Shown piece after piece: positions 46,500-58,003 of a stretch of 64,000 nucleotides of DNA (position 1 is its first letter; every line of letters begins with the position of its first letter). The notes under the pieces are model-generated. The model saw only the letters and a program-made list of their open reading frames with translations. It was not told the origin of the DNA and did no database searches. The translations under genes were made by a program, and so were the position numbers. Location of the stretch: positions 1,561,209 to 1,625,208 of the forward strand of contig SIJG01000010.1 in NCBI GenBank assembly GCA_023374025.1, read 5' to 3'. The stretch comes from Heterodera schachtii. Its lineage: Eukaryota > Nematoda > Chromadorea > Rhabditida > Heteroderidae.

Positions 46500-47830
46500 T
46501 AATTCTAAATAAAATTACCACGCCACAAATTGTTGCGGGGGATAATTTGCATGCAAATATGGTGCTTTAGTTTTTTAAGAGTGTAATATTAATATATATG
46601 TGTAATTTGGCTTAGTAACATAACAAAAAAGTCTGGTTTTAATGAATTTAAATTGACAAATTCTGCAAAAATTCGATAACATTTACAGCTTAAGCAAGCC
46701 TAACTCTGGTAAAAGATAATGAGAAATTGGCTTATCTTTCCTTGAATTGTTTGGGATGGAAATTCCGGGGATTTCAAAACAGGGAGGGGGGGGGGGGGAA
46801 TAAAATGCATGAATTGCAATGGGTCCCAGGCTTAACAAGAAAAGTTCAACTTTTGGTAATTCGAAGTCTATTTGTATAAAATTACGTTAATTACCGAATT
46901 ACACTCAAAAAATTTGTAGAAAATTCCGAAATTGGGGAGAAAATGCCATCAATCACCGGCAGAAGTTGCGGCCATTTGCGGAGAGGCATTTACTGTTTTG
47001 GCAACCAATGGGCCAATGTGTGCCGGCAGTTGGGCCAAGGACAGCCAAAGTGCCGAGGACGGGCTCTTTCCGATTGCACTCGGCAACAGATGGCACGATG
47101 CCGTACTCGACAAAGTGTCTTTGAATAAATTTTGAATAGAATTGTTTAAACAAAATGCCGATTAAGAACTTGCTGATCAATTTAAACTATGGCCCGATCA
47201 GAAACATTCCTCGGGTAGCAAACTATTTCGGCTAAGAGTGTAACATTGATCAGTTAATTGTCCAATCAGTTTATCTGGCTTCTATACCCGCCCCAATTTG
47301 TGATTCTGATAAGATAGGGTCAAGATTTCCGTGGCACAATACCAATTTTAAACCTGGCATAAGCCAAAACAATTTCAATGCCAAAAGAGCCGATCAAAAT
47401 TCTCGGGATTAGCAAATTTTCTGCTGAACTTTGTGAATCCACCTCGATACAAATTTTCCGACCATTTTCCCAGTGAACAGTGTTATTTGGGCCTGATCTA
47501 TGCTTATGGGCTCCTCGATAAGTGGTCTTGATCAGTTAATTTCTGATCACAATTTGCCCCTCTGATTGGTGTTTTTGCTTGCCCTAACTCACCTTACCGC
47601 CAGCGTCAGTCTGTTCGGGTTGAGTATGGAGATTGACAGCGGTGAACAGATTGGAAAAGTGCCAAAATGGTGAACGGCCGCCACTCAACCTAAGGCAACA
47701 AAACCATTTAGGGCTATCGAATAATATCAAGAATTAAAATTTTGTTGCTTTTGAGCTAAGTTATAAATAATTTTTCATCAAATTAAATTGATGGATTTTT
47801 AAAAAACGACATAGCAGCGCAGCACCCTTT
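46500..47830. other. Unassigned stretch
   Basis: No gene recognised. A less AT-rich island at 46930-47135 is open on both strands (plus: AAICGEAFTVLATNGPMCAG; minus: FVEYGIVPSVAECNRKEPVL) but lacks family similarity and clear splice sites. A G-run lies at about 46785. The recurrent 'CTATCGAATAATATCAAGAA' motif appears at 47712. Confidence 0.35.
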
Positions 47831-47837
47831 GAATTAC

Positions 47838-48154
47838 TCAATATGAAGGTCCTTAATGCGAATTTTGCTGGGCAGCGGACGGTCGGGCATTGGAAAATAA
47901 TTGGGCATGTCAAAAAAGTTGCAAATCCAACTGAATTGCAGAATTAAGACAATTGTTGCTATACAAATGACATCGAATTGACCAATTAGGCTCACTTTTT
48001 CCTCATAATTCGATTGTTTATTTTCTTCTTCTGTTCTCCAAATGCCGCCACAAATGAACCCGAAATTGCTGGTGATTTTCTCCAATTGTGGAAGAAGAAA
48101 TTAAGCAATTGTCGGCGGAGGAAAGTTTTTTCTTTTTTTCTTCGGGCGGTGCCA
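47838..48154 (-). pseudogene. F-box family copy F11, collapsed E1 and E2
   Basis: A degenerate E1 (about 48000-48154; APPEEKKKKLSSADNC) is followed by WICN joined directly to FFDMPNYFPMPDRPLPSKIR and IKDLHIE. Nearly all of the F-box is deleted, leaving only both ends of E2. It lies directly downstream of F12 on the same strand. Confidence 0.7.
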
Positions 48155-48342
48155 TCAAAAATCAATTTGGCTTAAAAAATGTATGAATTAGGCTAAATAT
48201 AAATCGTATCAAAGTATATGTATATAAATAAAAACAGAAAATTAATGTTAAACCAGAAAAAAATATATATATATATAAATTATTATTTAATTTTATGATG
48301 AATTTCAAATGCAAAGAAAATCGACAGTAAAAAGAAAGTGAC

Positions 48343-49581
48343 CTTCTTGAAATTGTTGATCCATACCACAGTTGGTGTACCATTATAACCAAAGCAAAGC
48401 AATCGGTTCTGTTGGCCATTTTTTCTGGGAGTTTGCAACCATTGGGCCAACGCGTGGCCAGCCGAACAAGTTGCATTTGGCCCATCAAAAGCACCAAGCA
48501 GTTCGGGCAACAGACCATAAGTTTTGATTGAATTCAGGTTAAGATCGGAGAGGATTGTCGGTGAAATGAGTCGACACAAATTGTCCAAATAAACATCAAA
48601 TGGAAAGCCCAACTGGCGAATGTTTGGCGCAAAAATGGGCCAAATTTCACGGACAAAAACATCCAAAATCGGCTGGACATCGTTGTTGGGTTTACACACC
48701 GACAAACCCAAATTGGTGCCTCTTCTGGCGAAAATTTGCTGATTGGAGCGGAGAAAATTGATCACGGAATGATCAATGTACCTGAAAAGAGTAATCCGGC
48801 ACTTTTGCTATTAATCCTCCGACCCCCTAAAAATTCCCAAAGAGAGGAGGACCCTTTAGGATATGAAATTGGTGGGTGAAATAGATGTAAATTTGTGATT
48901 AGCGACCCCATAAGGTAAAACAAAAGGGTTGCCCTTGGATTTTTTTTGAGGGGGGGGGGGGGGGGGGGGGGTAAAGCAAAAATGCCAAAAATTCTTTGAA
49001 TTACTCAATCCGAAGGTCTTCAAAGCGAATTTTTCTTGGCAACGGACAGTCGGGCAAAGGAAAATCCACCGAATTGCCAATGCCGGTAAGCGCACAAAGT
49101 TTAGGTTCTCCCGTGCCAATGTCATTTTGAATTGTGATTGGTCTCAAAAGTGGTAATTGGCTTTTGCCATCGAAATGTTTGTCCACTAAACCATCGAAAC
49201 GTGGAGAAATCAGTGCCATTTTGAGGCAGAGTTGAGGAAGGTCAAAAAATGGGAAAATGTCCATCCAAACATCGCTACAAATCCAGCTGAAAGTGTGAAA
49301 TTACTTTTTATTTTTTACATTTTTTAGGAAAGCGTTTTTTGGCCCTTATGAAAGCCAAAAGAGGGCCTTTTAATTAAATCTCTTCTTAAAATTGTAAGAC
49401 AAAATGCTAATTTCCCTTTTTTTGGTTTAGACTTTTTTCCACATATTCCCCGATGAATTAATTATTTTATTAGGTAATTATTTATTTGCATGGCTAACCG
49501 AACACTTAGAATTAGGCATTTCTGCTGCTGGTCGTCGGCGGAAGAAGAAAATTTTGTCTTTTTTTGAACGGGTGGTTCCAT
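48343..49581 (-). pseudogene. F-box family copy F12, E2 and E3 open, E4-E5 missing
   Basis: E2 49005-49286 (WICSDVWMDIFPFFDLPQLC, LKMALISPRFDGLVDKHFDG) and E3 48343-48781 (YIDHSVINFLRSNQQIFARR, VQPILDVFVREIWPIFAPNI, WLQTPRKNGQQNRL) are open with standard phases. A short E1-like start, MEPPVQKKTKFSSSADDQQQ, lies at 49581 but has no clear donor. Downstream of E3 the next sequence is F11, so E4 and E5 are lost. A run of about 24 G lies in the E2-E3 intron near 48950. Confidence 0.7.
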
Positions 49582-49589
49582 TAATAATT

Positions 49590-50320
49590 TTATTAAATAA
49601 AAATAATTTTACCCTATAATTTAATTAAAATTTAAAAAAAAATTGTAAAAAATGCAGAAAAATTACGAAAACTTTATTAAATATGCAGGAAGCCATGAAA
49701 ATGATAAATTGAGTTTGGAACTTTTTAAATTTAAAAACTATGAATAATTTTAAAAAACAATAGAAACAAAGTAATTTCCATATTAAAATGAAGAGATAGT
49801 AAGGCAAAGTTTATATATTATTTTGAGGATTTATATGTAGGGAGCATAGCTGTGCAAATTGAAAAGGCGGATGTGGTGGGTGACAGGGAAGGCATTCCGA
49901 GGCCCCAAAATTTTTCGGAAATCGGAATTCTGACTCCAAAAATGTCGGAAATCGGAAGTCGGAAATCAGAATTTCCGTCCCATCCCTGGTGGGTGCGGTC
50001 AATTTGGTCGCGTCATGACGCCGAATTCAAGAGGTCAACTGGGCGGGGGGGGGGGGGGGGGGGGACGGGGGTTGAGGAAAGGAATGACGAGGAAAGGGCA
50101 AAAAGGAAAAAATATGAAATGGGGGAAAATGCCCCCCCCCCCTCCGCCGTAACTGGACAATCCGTCAGTGGACAATGGGACTAAAAAAATTGTTGCAAAC
50201 ATCGGCCTCCCTCCCTCCGCGGATTACAAAGTCGAAAAAGTCTAACACAAGACACATTTCCTTTAACATTTGGTATCATTCGAAAGCCCACAAAAAATAC
50301 TACAATGAAAACCGAAATCT
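49590..50320. other. Intergenic stretch with G/C runs
   Basis: No gene seen. It contains a long G run near 50045, a C run near 50133, and a 'TCGGAAATCGGAA' direct-repeat patch near 49915-49970. CCATCCCTGG near 49980 matches the hAT-like end motif. Confidence 0.5.
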
Positions 50321-50327
50321 TTTGTGA

Positions 50328-51872
50328 TCACTGCTGGACCCGGGGAGTCGTCGAGAACACTTTTTCATTGCTTTGACCCGCTTTTTCTTCCGCTGGTGGC
50401 GTCAATGGCCTTTAATATATGTAATTAAGTGCAATTGAATTGGTTGAATTTCTTCTACACCCACCCAATGCACTGTTTGTCAATATCAAACATAAAGGAA
50501 ACAATGTTCAAATAATCATCCAAATTTTCGCCGTTTTCCCATTTAACCGCCGCTGTCTCCCCATTAATTGGACATCGCTTCATCAGCCATTTGCCAGGAT
50601 GGCGTGCCACTTTCTCCCTTGTCAGCTTTTCATTGGTCCGTTTGTTCTCCAATTCAAAAAGTTCAATTGGCGTAAATTTCAGTGCTAAATACATTTCGTA
50701 ACTGACAGAAGTGGTGGCACGGAGAAACGCCTAAACAATGGGAAACGCAAATTAAAGGCAATCAATTAGTCAGTAGTTTAACGAAATTTGGTCACACACC
50801 TCTTTGAAATTGGAAATCCATTTGAGGTTTGGTGTTCGTCCATAAAAAGAGGGAGTGTAAAACAATCGCTTCGGCCGTCCATCGGTGGTCGGCGTGTGCA
50901 ACCATTTGGGCAGCACATGGCCAGGAGAAGTTGTTGCATTTGTTGGCCCATCAAAATCATCACCGATCAAACCGAGCAACAGAATATCAGTATTGATTGA
51001 ATTAATGTTCAGATCGGAGGGAATTATCGACGATGTGAAACTAAGCAATTTCTGCAAATGATCAGCATTGCAAAAAGCCAAATCATGGACATTTACTGTC
51101 GTAAAAATGGGCCAAATTTGACGGACAAAAACATCCCAAATCGGGCGGACATTGTGTTCGGATGAAGAACGCACATTCAAATACAAATTGGTGCCCTTGG
51201 CCCAAATTTGCTGATTGGAGCGGAGAAATTCGATGACGGAGTGATCATGTGCGGAAACGGACGGTCGGGCCAAGGAAAGACCACAATTTTGCCATCAATC
51301 CGCACAGACATTATTGGCTTTTCAGTGTTTTTGTCTTTTCGAATTGTGATTGGCCTCCAAATTGTCAATTCCGTTTTGCCATCAAAATGTGTGTCCACTA
51401 AAATGTCGAAACGGTCGGAAATCAGTGCCAATTTTAGGCCGAGTTGGGCATGGTCAAAAAAAGCAGAATGTCCATCAAAACATCGCTACAAATCCAACTG
51501 AAAATTTGTTAAAAATATTTTAAAAATTAATTTTTTTCCATGGTTTATGTAATGATTTTCCAATTTCAAACTCAAAAGGGTACCCCCCTCCCCCCATACG
51601 TTTTTTTGGTTTGGAGTGCACCGGCGGAGAGCTCTTTTAGGTTTAAATCCGAAAATCATTTAACCCTAACCTTAAAATTTTTTATTAAATTTTTCTCACA
51701 TTTTTCTCTTCAACTTTCGTTTTTCCATCATTTTCTTTTGCTGTTCTCCTCCAAATGCTGTCTCAAATGATGAACCCAACGATTGCTGCTGATTTTCACC
51801 AATTTTGGCAGATGAAATTAAGCAATTGTCGGCGGAGGAAAATTTTTTCTTTTTTTCTTCGGGCGGTGCCAT
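50328..51872 (-). pseudogene. F-box family copy F13, E2 fused to E3 by deletion
   Basis: E1 51700-51872 ([17 protein letters not shown]) is open. E2 (51251-51497) lacks one base after MDIL, so [20 protein letters not shown] lies in another frame. It then runs straight into E3 (50800-about 51250): a deletion removed the E2 end, the intron and the YI of YIDHSV, again changing frame. E3 (DHSVIEFLRSNQQIWAKG... WISNFKE), E4 50465-50730 (AFLRATTSVSYEMYLALKFT) and E5 50328-50409 (PLTPPAEEKAGQSNEKV) are open. The E3-E5 half could still be read from an internal start, but the gene as a whole is broken. Confidence 0.8.
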
Positions 51873-52085
51873 TGAAAATTCAATTAAATCCGCTTAAAAA
51901 GCATATAAAATAAAGCCAAGTTAAACAATATCGAAATATTTAAGGCAAAATTAAAATGAAAATCAGTCAAATTTAAAGAAAATGGGCAAGCGAATGTAAT
52001 CATATAAATTAGCTAAAAGAGCAAATTCAAATCAAATCAATTCCCATCCATCATTTAGTGATTCAAAATGATCGGCTGTCATTGT

Positions 52086-55000
52086 TCAATTAATTAATTC
52101 ATTAATTCTCTTCCACTGAATTTGACGTTGACCCGTCGGTGGACACAATGGCCTAAAGTTTATAAATTTGGAAAATTAATTTAGGTAATTAATCGAAATA
52201 TTTATAAAATCCAACTAGAAATGCAATTGAATCATATTGTTCAAATTATGTTGGATTTATATTAAATTGAAAAAATTAATTAATTAATCGAATATTTATA
52301 AAAAAAATAGCACATAATATTTAATAATGTTTTGCTTGACTCACCCAATGCAACAATCATTGCTCCCACAAAGTAAAATGTCGACATTAGCGTATAAATT
52401 GTGTTCCGCCGCCTCCGTCTCCCCAAAAATTATTGGGCATCGCTTCAACAGCCAATGATTATCAAAATAATTTTCGCTTTCTTTCTCCAATGTCAGCTTT
52501 TCTTGGATTCGTTCATTCACCAATTCAAATGGCACAATTGGCGTTGATTTGTCCGTTGCAAAACGAACATTGTAATTGAGTGGAGAATTGGTGGTGGTGA
52601 CGGCACGGAGAAATGCCTAAACAAATGCCAAAGTGAACAAATGAAATCGCTTCATCAGAGACAAGACAGGATAGGACGGGTTTTTTAGGTGTCAGACAGT
52701 GCCGATAATTTTAAATTTTGGAAAAATTTTGCGAAATTTTTGATCTCAGCAGTTGGGCCGGCACGTTTGGGCCTTGAACTTTTTTGGCTATAACTTTTTT
52801 CATTGTCATCCAAATCCAACATTGTTGGTACCCTTCGAAAGCTAATTTGTTTAGAAGTGCTTTTTCTAAGCTATTGCTTTGCGATTAGGCAATTATCAAA
52901 AAAGTTATATATGAAAATTGCGAAAAAGTCGAAATTTTGAATTTTTCTTAATAAAAATTTTTCTAGATTTGAAAATCTTTTTGTAAGGCTAATAGAGCAT
53001 GTGAAGAGCTTTCTAATGATACCAACAATGTTGGATACGGATGCCAAAAAAAAAACTTTAGTGGAAACGCATGCGGGGCTCAACCGTGCCGGCCCAATTG
53101 AGCTACTCCGGGTTCTTATCCCTTTTGTCACCACCCTGAAATTTTTTTTTAAATAATTTTTTCTAGACTAGTTTTATGCACTGAACACGAACTAACATTA
53201 GTTTTGGCCAATTCCGAACCCCGGACGCGAACTCGAACAAAAAGTCGAAATTCAAATTTTTAAAAATTTACTTTTATGCTAGAATCTGTACAGAATAACC
53301 AATATTGATGTTTCAATGAATTATGACTAATTTATATCTAGTATTAATCATTTCTCGAGTAATGGTAAAAAATTAAATTAAATTTGAATTTTCAACTTTT
53401 TCTTCGAATTCGGGTTCGGATTCGGAATTAATATAAATGGGTGTCAGATTCGTGATCAGCGACCTCAAAAACCCCCAGGGAAGGTGTTTTCACCATTTTT
53501 TTTAATTTTTATTATTTTTTCGAAAAATGGGGGGGGACAAAACTAGAGAGCGGTATTTTAAGAAAATACGGATCAGGATCAGGACTACGGACTAGGCATC
53601 CATACGGACTACGGACTTACGGACTAAAAACCCGTATTAGTCCGTACTCCGTATAAGTCCGTATCCAGGAAAAATACGGACCCGTATACGGATCAGGGTT
53701 TTTTGAAAATAATTTTTTATCAAGAAAAAAAAATTTTTTTTACATTTTTTTAATATAATCCAATATAGACTTGTTATAAATTTTATCACGGACATTAACA
53801 AAATTTTTAACAGGAGAATAAAATTGAGAAAAAATGAAAAATTAATATTTGTAAATTTTAAACACTAAATTACGAGTTTGGTGTCGTCTAACTCGCACCC
53901 CCCAGCCCACCCACCCTATGAGGTCAAAATTTATAGGAAATTAAAAATTCTCAAATTTTTTTTCGAAGCCAGTTTTTTCAAAAAAATTTTAATTCCAATA
54001 ATTTTTTCATAACACTTTTCGGTTAGATATCAAATTTAATCAATTATTTTTAAATTTGATTGCAATTTGTTAATCGATTTTATCGAAAAATGACCAAATT
54101 TGCGATTTTTAACAGATACATGAATTTTGTTTTCACATATTTATCAGTGCTGCTTCGATTTTCCCCGAAAATTTTAAAAATTAACCCCCCAATTTTAATA
54201 TTTTGGCGAATTGACTGCACAAAATTTAAAAATATACTCAATTTCATCTCAAAAAACGTCAAAAAAAAATAGTCCGTAGTCCGTATCAGGAATTGTACGG
54301 ATCAGGACCAGGACTACGGACGAGGCACCCATACGGACTACGGACTTACGGACTAAAAACCCGTAAAACCCTTACTCCGTATAAGTCCGTATCGGCGCAA
54401 AAAAATACGGACTACGGGTCCGTAAAAACCCGTATACGGGTCCGACCCGTACCCGCTCTCTAGACAAAACACATATTACCGACGAAATACTGTTGTTGAC
54501 TAGTCAAAAAATTTCACGTAACACACGTAAAGAGCATAAGAGCTAAAAAATAAACATCATATATGTGTTCAGCGCATAAAATTACCCTAGAAAAAACTAT
54601 TAAAAAAAATTTCAGGGGGGTGACAAAAGGAATAAGAATGGGGGGAGGTACGTACCAGGATGGAATTCCGTGCCATCCCTGGTACGTACCCCGGGGGACG
54701 GGGTCAGCAGTTCGGCGCCGAGCAGCAAGCAACCTCTTTGAAATTGTTGATCCACTCAAATTCTCTTGCTGCTGGAAAATAATAATAACCAAAGCAACGC
54801 AATCGCTTCGGCTGCCCGTCTTTGCTCGGCGAGTGCAACCATTGGGACAACACTTGGCCAACAGCAGAACAAGTTGCAGTTGGCCCATCATCATCACCAA
54901 GCAGGTCGGGGAACATGACCAAAGATCCGATTGAATTCAGTTGAGCAAGATCGGAGAGAATTGTTGGCAAAATGAGACGAAAAAAGTTGTCCAAGTGATC

Positions 55001-56905
55001 AGCACGGGCGGAAGAGCGCAAGTGGCGAATGATTGGCACACAAATGGGCGGCCAAATTGTCGCAACACCTTCTGCCGCTGATGGATATATCTTCCCAGCC
55101 AAATGGATGGATTTGCCAAATATTTGCTTGTTGGCACGGAGAAATTCTATGACGGAATGGTCAATGTACCTGAAAATTCCTGTTTTTCCAGAATTAATTA
55201 GGGGTTTTCAAGGTTCAAATTACATAATAAAAAGCGCCCTAAAACGGATTTTGTTGGGCAGCGGACTGTCGGGCAGTGCAAATCTCGAAAATCCTCCGTC
55301 ACTCATACGCACAAGAAGAATAGCTTTTTTAGACTGCGTCTCTTTTCGAATTTCGACATCTCTCCAAACTGTCAGTTCGCTTTTGGCATCGAAATGCGCG
55401 TCCACCAAAACATCGAAACGGTCGGAAATCAGTGCCAATTTGAGGCCGAGTTGGGGACGGTCAAAAGATGGGAGAATATCCATCCAAACATCGCTACAAA
55501 TCCAGCTTAAAATGTGAAAATTTGTCAGCAGATTTGACTTACCTAGATTTATTCGTAAATTTCATTTAAATTCCAAAAATTTTCTATTAAAAATCTCAAA
55601 ACATGCATAATTTTCCAAAAAAAAAGTCATTCGGATTCATCCATCCGAAAACATTTTTCTGGCTACGGCTTGGGCCTCTCATCAGATGCGAGAGGCTTTA
55701 GCCAGTTTAAAATTCACATTAATTAAAAAATATTTTAAACTGAGGGTCCTTGGCAAAATGTACATGGAGGGCGAGGGACCCCTCGGCCCGGTAGGGGTCA
55801 ACTCCGTCTGGCCAACTCCGTCTTGGGGCCAACTCCGTCTGAGCCAACTCCGTCTCAGAGAGAAAAATTCATTTTAAGCTTAAGAATTTTTTAAATCTAA
55901 GTTTTATTAGGTCGGGATCACCCCCTTTTTTGAAGAAAGTTTTTTTTAATGTCATAAAAACATGCTTCCAAGGTTTTTCGGGGTCGCTAGTCACAAATCT
56001 GACATCCATTTCGACTAAATTCGAACCACGAACCCGTTTCGAACAAAAATATTTTTAAAATTCTCACTTTGGTTCCTAAATTGACCAAAATAAGCCAAAT
56101 TTAGTCAGGAATCATTGCAACAACAGAATAAGGTCAATAAGCACAGTTACGAACATAAAAGTGAATTTTCAGTCTTTCGAATGATATCAATTTTCGGTTT
56201 AGTTTGTAATAAAGCGAGTTATGACTGATTAAAATATGGAAATCCATTTCGATTTCATAGTCTATTCCATTTTCGCTGTGCTAAAAATGTTACTTTAAAT
56301 TGTTAGCTATGTGCTAATAAAACTTAGATTTTAAGAAAATTCTTTAGCTTAAAATGAATTTTTCTCTCTGACAAATGAGACGGAGTTGGCCCCTTATACA
56401 CTAAGACGGAGTTGGCCAGACGGAGTTGGCCCAGACGGAGTTGGCCCGTTTCGCCTCGGCCTGCCCAGAAACCGGAAATTGTGGATCCAGCTACGGCATT
56501 GGAACTTAAAGTTTTGTGGACAGGATCCCGCGAAATTAATCCCGCAAATCTTACGATTTCTAAAAAACGGACTGGAGGAACCCAACAAAATCCTGCGCCG
56601 GGATCTTGGCCTGCCCTTGGAAAACCCATGTTATTTTTAATGCTTTTGACTTTTATCCGCTTTTCCCATCTTGTGATGTATGTTTTTGGCCATAACACTG
56701 TGTTAACTTTCATTTTAATTATTTATATTTTTTCTCACATTTTCCTCTTTAAAATTCGTTTTTCCATTTTCTGCTTCTGTTCTCCAAATGTTGGATCAAA
56801 TGATGAACCCAACGATTGCTGCTGATTTTCACCAATTGTGGCAGAAGAAATTAAGCAATGGTCGGCGGAGGAAAATTTTTTCTTTTTTTCTTCGGGCGGT
56901 GCCAT
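52086..56905 (-). CDS. F-box family protein F14, open coding with transposon-filled introns (about 407 aa)
   Basis: Exons: E1 56739-56905 ([17 protein letters not shown]), E2 55224-55505 ([40 protein letters not shown]), E3 54734-55169 ([58 protein letters not shown]), E4 52345-52616 ([35 protein letters not shown]) and E5 52086-52152 (PLCPPTGQRQIQWKRIN, TGA). The exon sum is 1224 nt with phases 2, 2, 0, 2. The E3-E4 intron is 2.1 kb and holds a palindromic repeat, a MITE-1 copy, a hAT-like element and a 26-bp micro-element. The E1-E2 intron holds the iteron element at 55789-56453. The joining of distant exons is inferred from phase and order. The E3 donor (GTTGCT) is weak. Confidence 0.7.
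52735..53110. mobile_element. Palindromic repeat in F14 E3-E4 intron
   Basis: AGTTGGGCCGGCACG at the left mirrors CGTGCCGGCCCAATT at the right. Inside, 'CCAACATTGTTGGTACCCTTCGAAAGC' is mirrored by 'GCTTTCTAATGATACCAACAATGTTGG' (patterns quoted in part). It is related in core sequence to the element at 11871-12217. Duplication not fixed. Confidence 0.55.
53196..53470. mobile_element. MITE-1 copy in F14 intron
   Basis: GGCCAATTCCGAACCCCGG and, inverted, TTCGGGTTCGGATTCGGAAT, with GAACAAAAAGTCGAAA/TTTCGACTT-type inner arms. The right end keeps GTGATCAGCGAC; the left end lacks its GTCGCTGATC end. Confidence 0.6.
53544..54462. mobile_element. hAT-like element, 'TACGGACT' iterons
   Basis: The ends TAGAGAGCGG and CCGCTCTCTA are bounded by an exact 8-bp duplication GACAAAAC (53536-53543 and 54463-54470). 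Both subterminal regions are packed with TACGGACTACGGACTTACGG-like units and their complement. The core is AT-rich and has no transposase frame. Confidence 0.9.
54656..54681. mobile_element. 26-bp micro-element, CAGGATGG/CCATCCCTG ends
   Basis: CAGGATGG...CCATCCCTG lies between two copies of GTACGTAC (54648-54655 and 54682-54689). The end motif equals that of the short element at 42699-42857. Because GTACGTAC is itself a palindrome, it could instead be the outer part of one longer inverted repeat. Confidence 0.5.
55789..56453. mobile_element. Iteron-ended element ('CCAACTCCGTCT' arrays), 8-bp TSD
   Basis: An exact duplication CCTCGGCC (55781-55788 and 56454-56461) flanks ends CGGTAGGGGTCAACTCCG and, inverted, CGAAACGGGCCAACTCCG. 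Each end has three or four CCAACTCCGTCT units, then a shared inverted block AGAGAGAAAAATTCATTTTA. A MITE-1 arm lies inside (about 55980-56050). It sits in intron 1 of F14. Confidence 0.88.
56490..56720. repeat. Repeat block shared with F4 intron 1
   Basis: ACGGACTGGAGGAACCCAAC... CTTGGAAAACCCATG... TGGCCATAACACTGTGTTAA matches 24665-24815 closely. In both places it lies just downstream of an F-box E1 donor. Confidence 0.65.
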
Positions 56906-57165
56906 TGAAAATTCAATTAAATTCGCTTTAAAATTATATAATGTAAACCAAATTAAACAATATTGAAATATTAACAGCATAAACTTGCTGTTAAATCCGA
57001 ACTAATACAAAAATTTTGAAAGTTAAGGCAAAATTCAAATGAAAATCAGTCAAATTTAAAGAAAAATGAGCAAGAAAAATTAAGCATTTCAAAGAGATAA
57101 AAGAACATCAAATCAATTCCCATCCATCATTAAAATGATTTGATGTTATTGCTCAATTAATTAAT

Positions 57166-57613
57166 TCATTCTCTTCCGCTGAATTTGAACGTTTGACCCG
57201 TCGGCGGACACAATGGCCTAAAAATGCTTAGAGATTGGCAAAATTCAAATTTTGTGCTGGATTTATATTAAGAAAAATTAATTAGGTAATTAATTATCAC
57301 ATACTTATAAAAAATAGTACATAATGTTCAAAAATAATTTTGTTTGACCCATCCAATGCAATCATTGTCACCACTAAGTAAAATGTCGTGCCGCCGGCGC
57401 CGTCCCCCCAACAATTATTGGGCATCGCTTCAGCACCCATTCATAATCAGCTAATCGGTGTTCGCGTCGTTCTTTGCGCAATGTCAGCTTTTCTTGGGTC
57501 CACTCGTTCACCAATTCAAATGGCTCAATTGGCGTTGGATTTTGAATTCTGAAACTAATACAGTAACTGATGACAGACGAATTGGTGGTGATGGTGGTGG
57601 CACGGAGAAATGC
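57166..57613 (-). pseudogene. F-box family copy F16, E4 and E5 only
   Basis: E4 (about 57355-57613; AFLRATTITTNSSVISYCIS, then EPFELVNEWTQEKLTLRKER and RCPIIVGGTAP) is frameshifted near its 3' end, so HFT is followed by TAG, and its donor GG|GTGAG is altered to GGATGG. E5 57166-57217 reads PLCPPTGQTFKFSGRE and TGA. No E1-E3 lie upstream. Its stop is about 260 bp upstream of F14's ATG. Confidence 0.75.
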
Positions 57614-58003
57614 CTAAAAACAATGGAAAGTGTGGGTAAATGTTGAAATTGTCAAAAAATATTTTGAAATTACAATCTCTAGTAAGCCCATCACGGAAAA
57701 AGTAAATGAAACAACAACAAAAAAAACACACGCACGAATAGGTGCTAGGAGGACGAAGTTACAAAATACCAATGAATAAAAATTTAAATTTTATTTTAAT
57801 TAATTTGATAAATAATACATTATAATTTAGCTTAAACTTTGTCAAATTAATCAATCTTGGAATTGGTAGGTAACAGCTCTACGTATCCTCTACTATATTA
57901 TAATTTTTAAAAATCTAGCAAAAATTTCTAAAAAGTTGTAACCAAAAAATTGTTGACCCTAGCTTTTTTTAAACTCAATAAAATTTTTGAAATCATATTA
58001 AGT

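Noticed and set aside
46932..47135. Open frames on both strands in a less AT-rich island
   Set aside because: No family resemblance and no convincing splice sites, and both strands look equally open, so I could not choose a gene.
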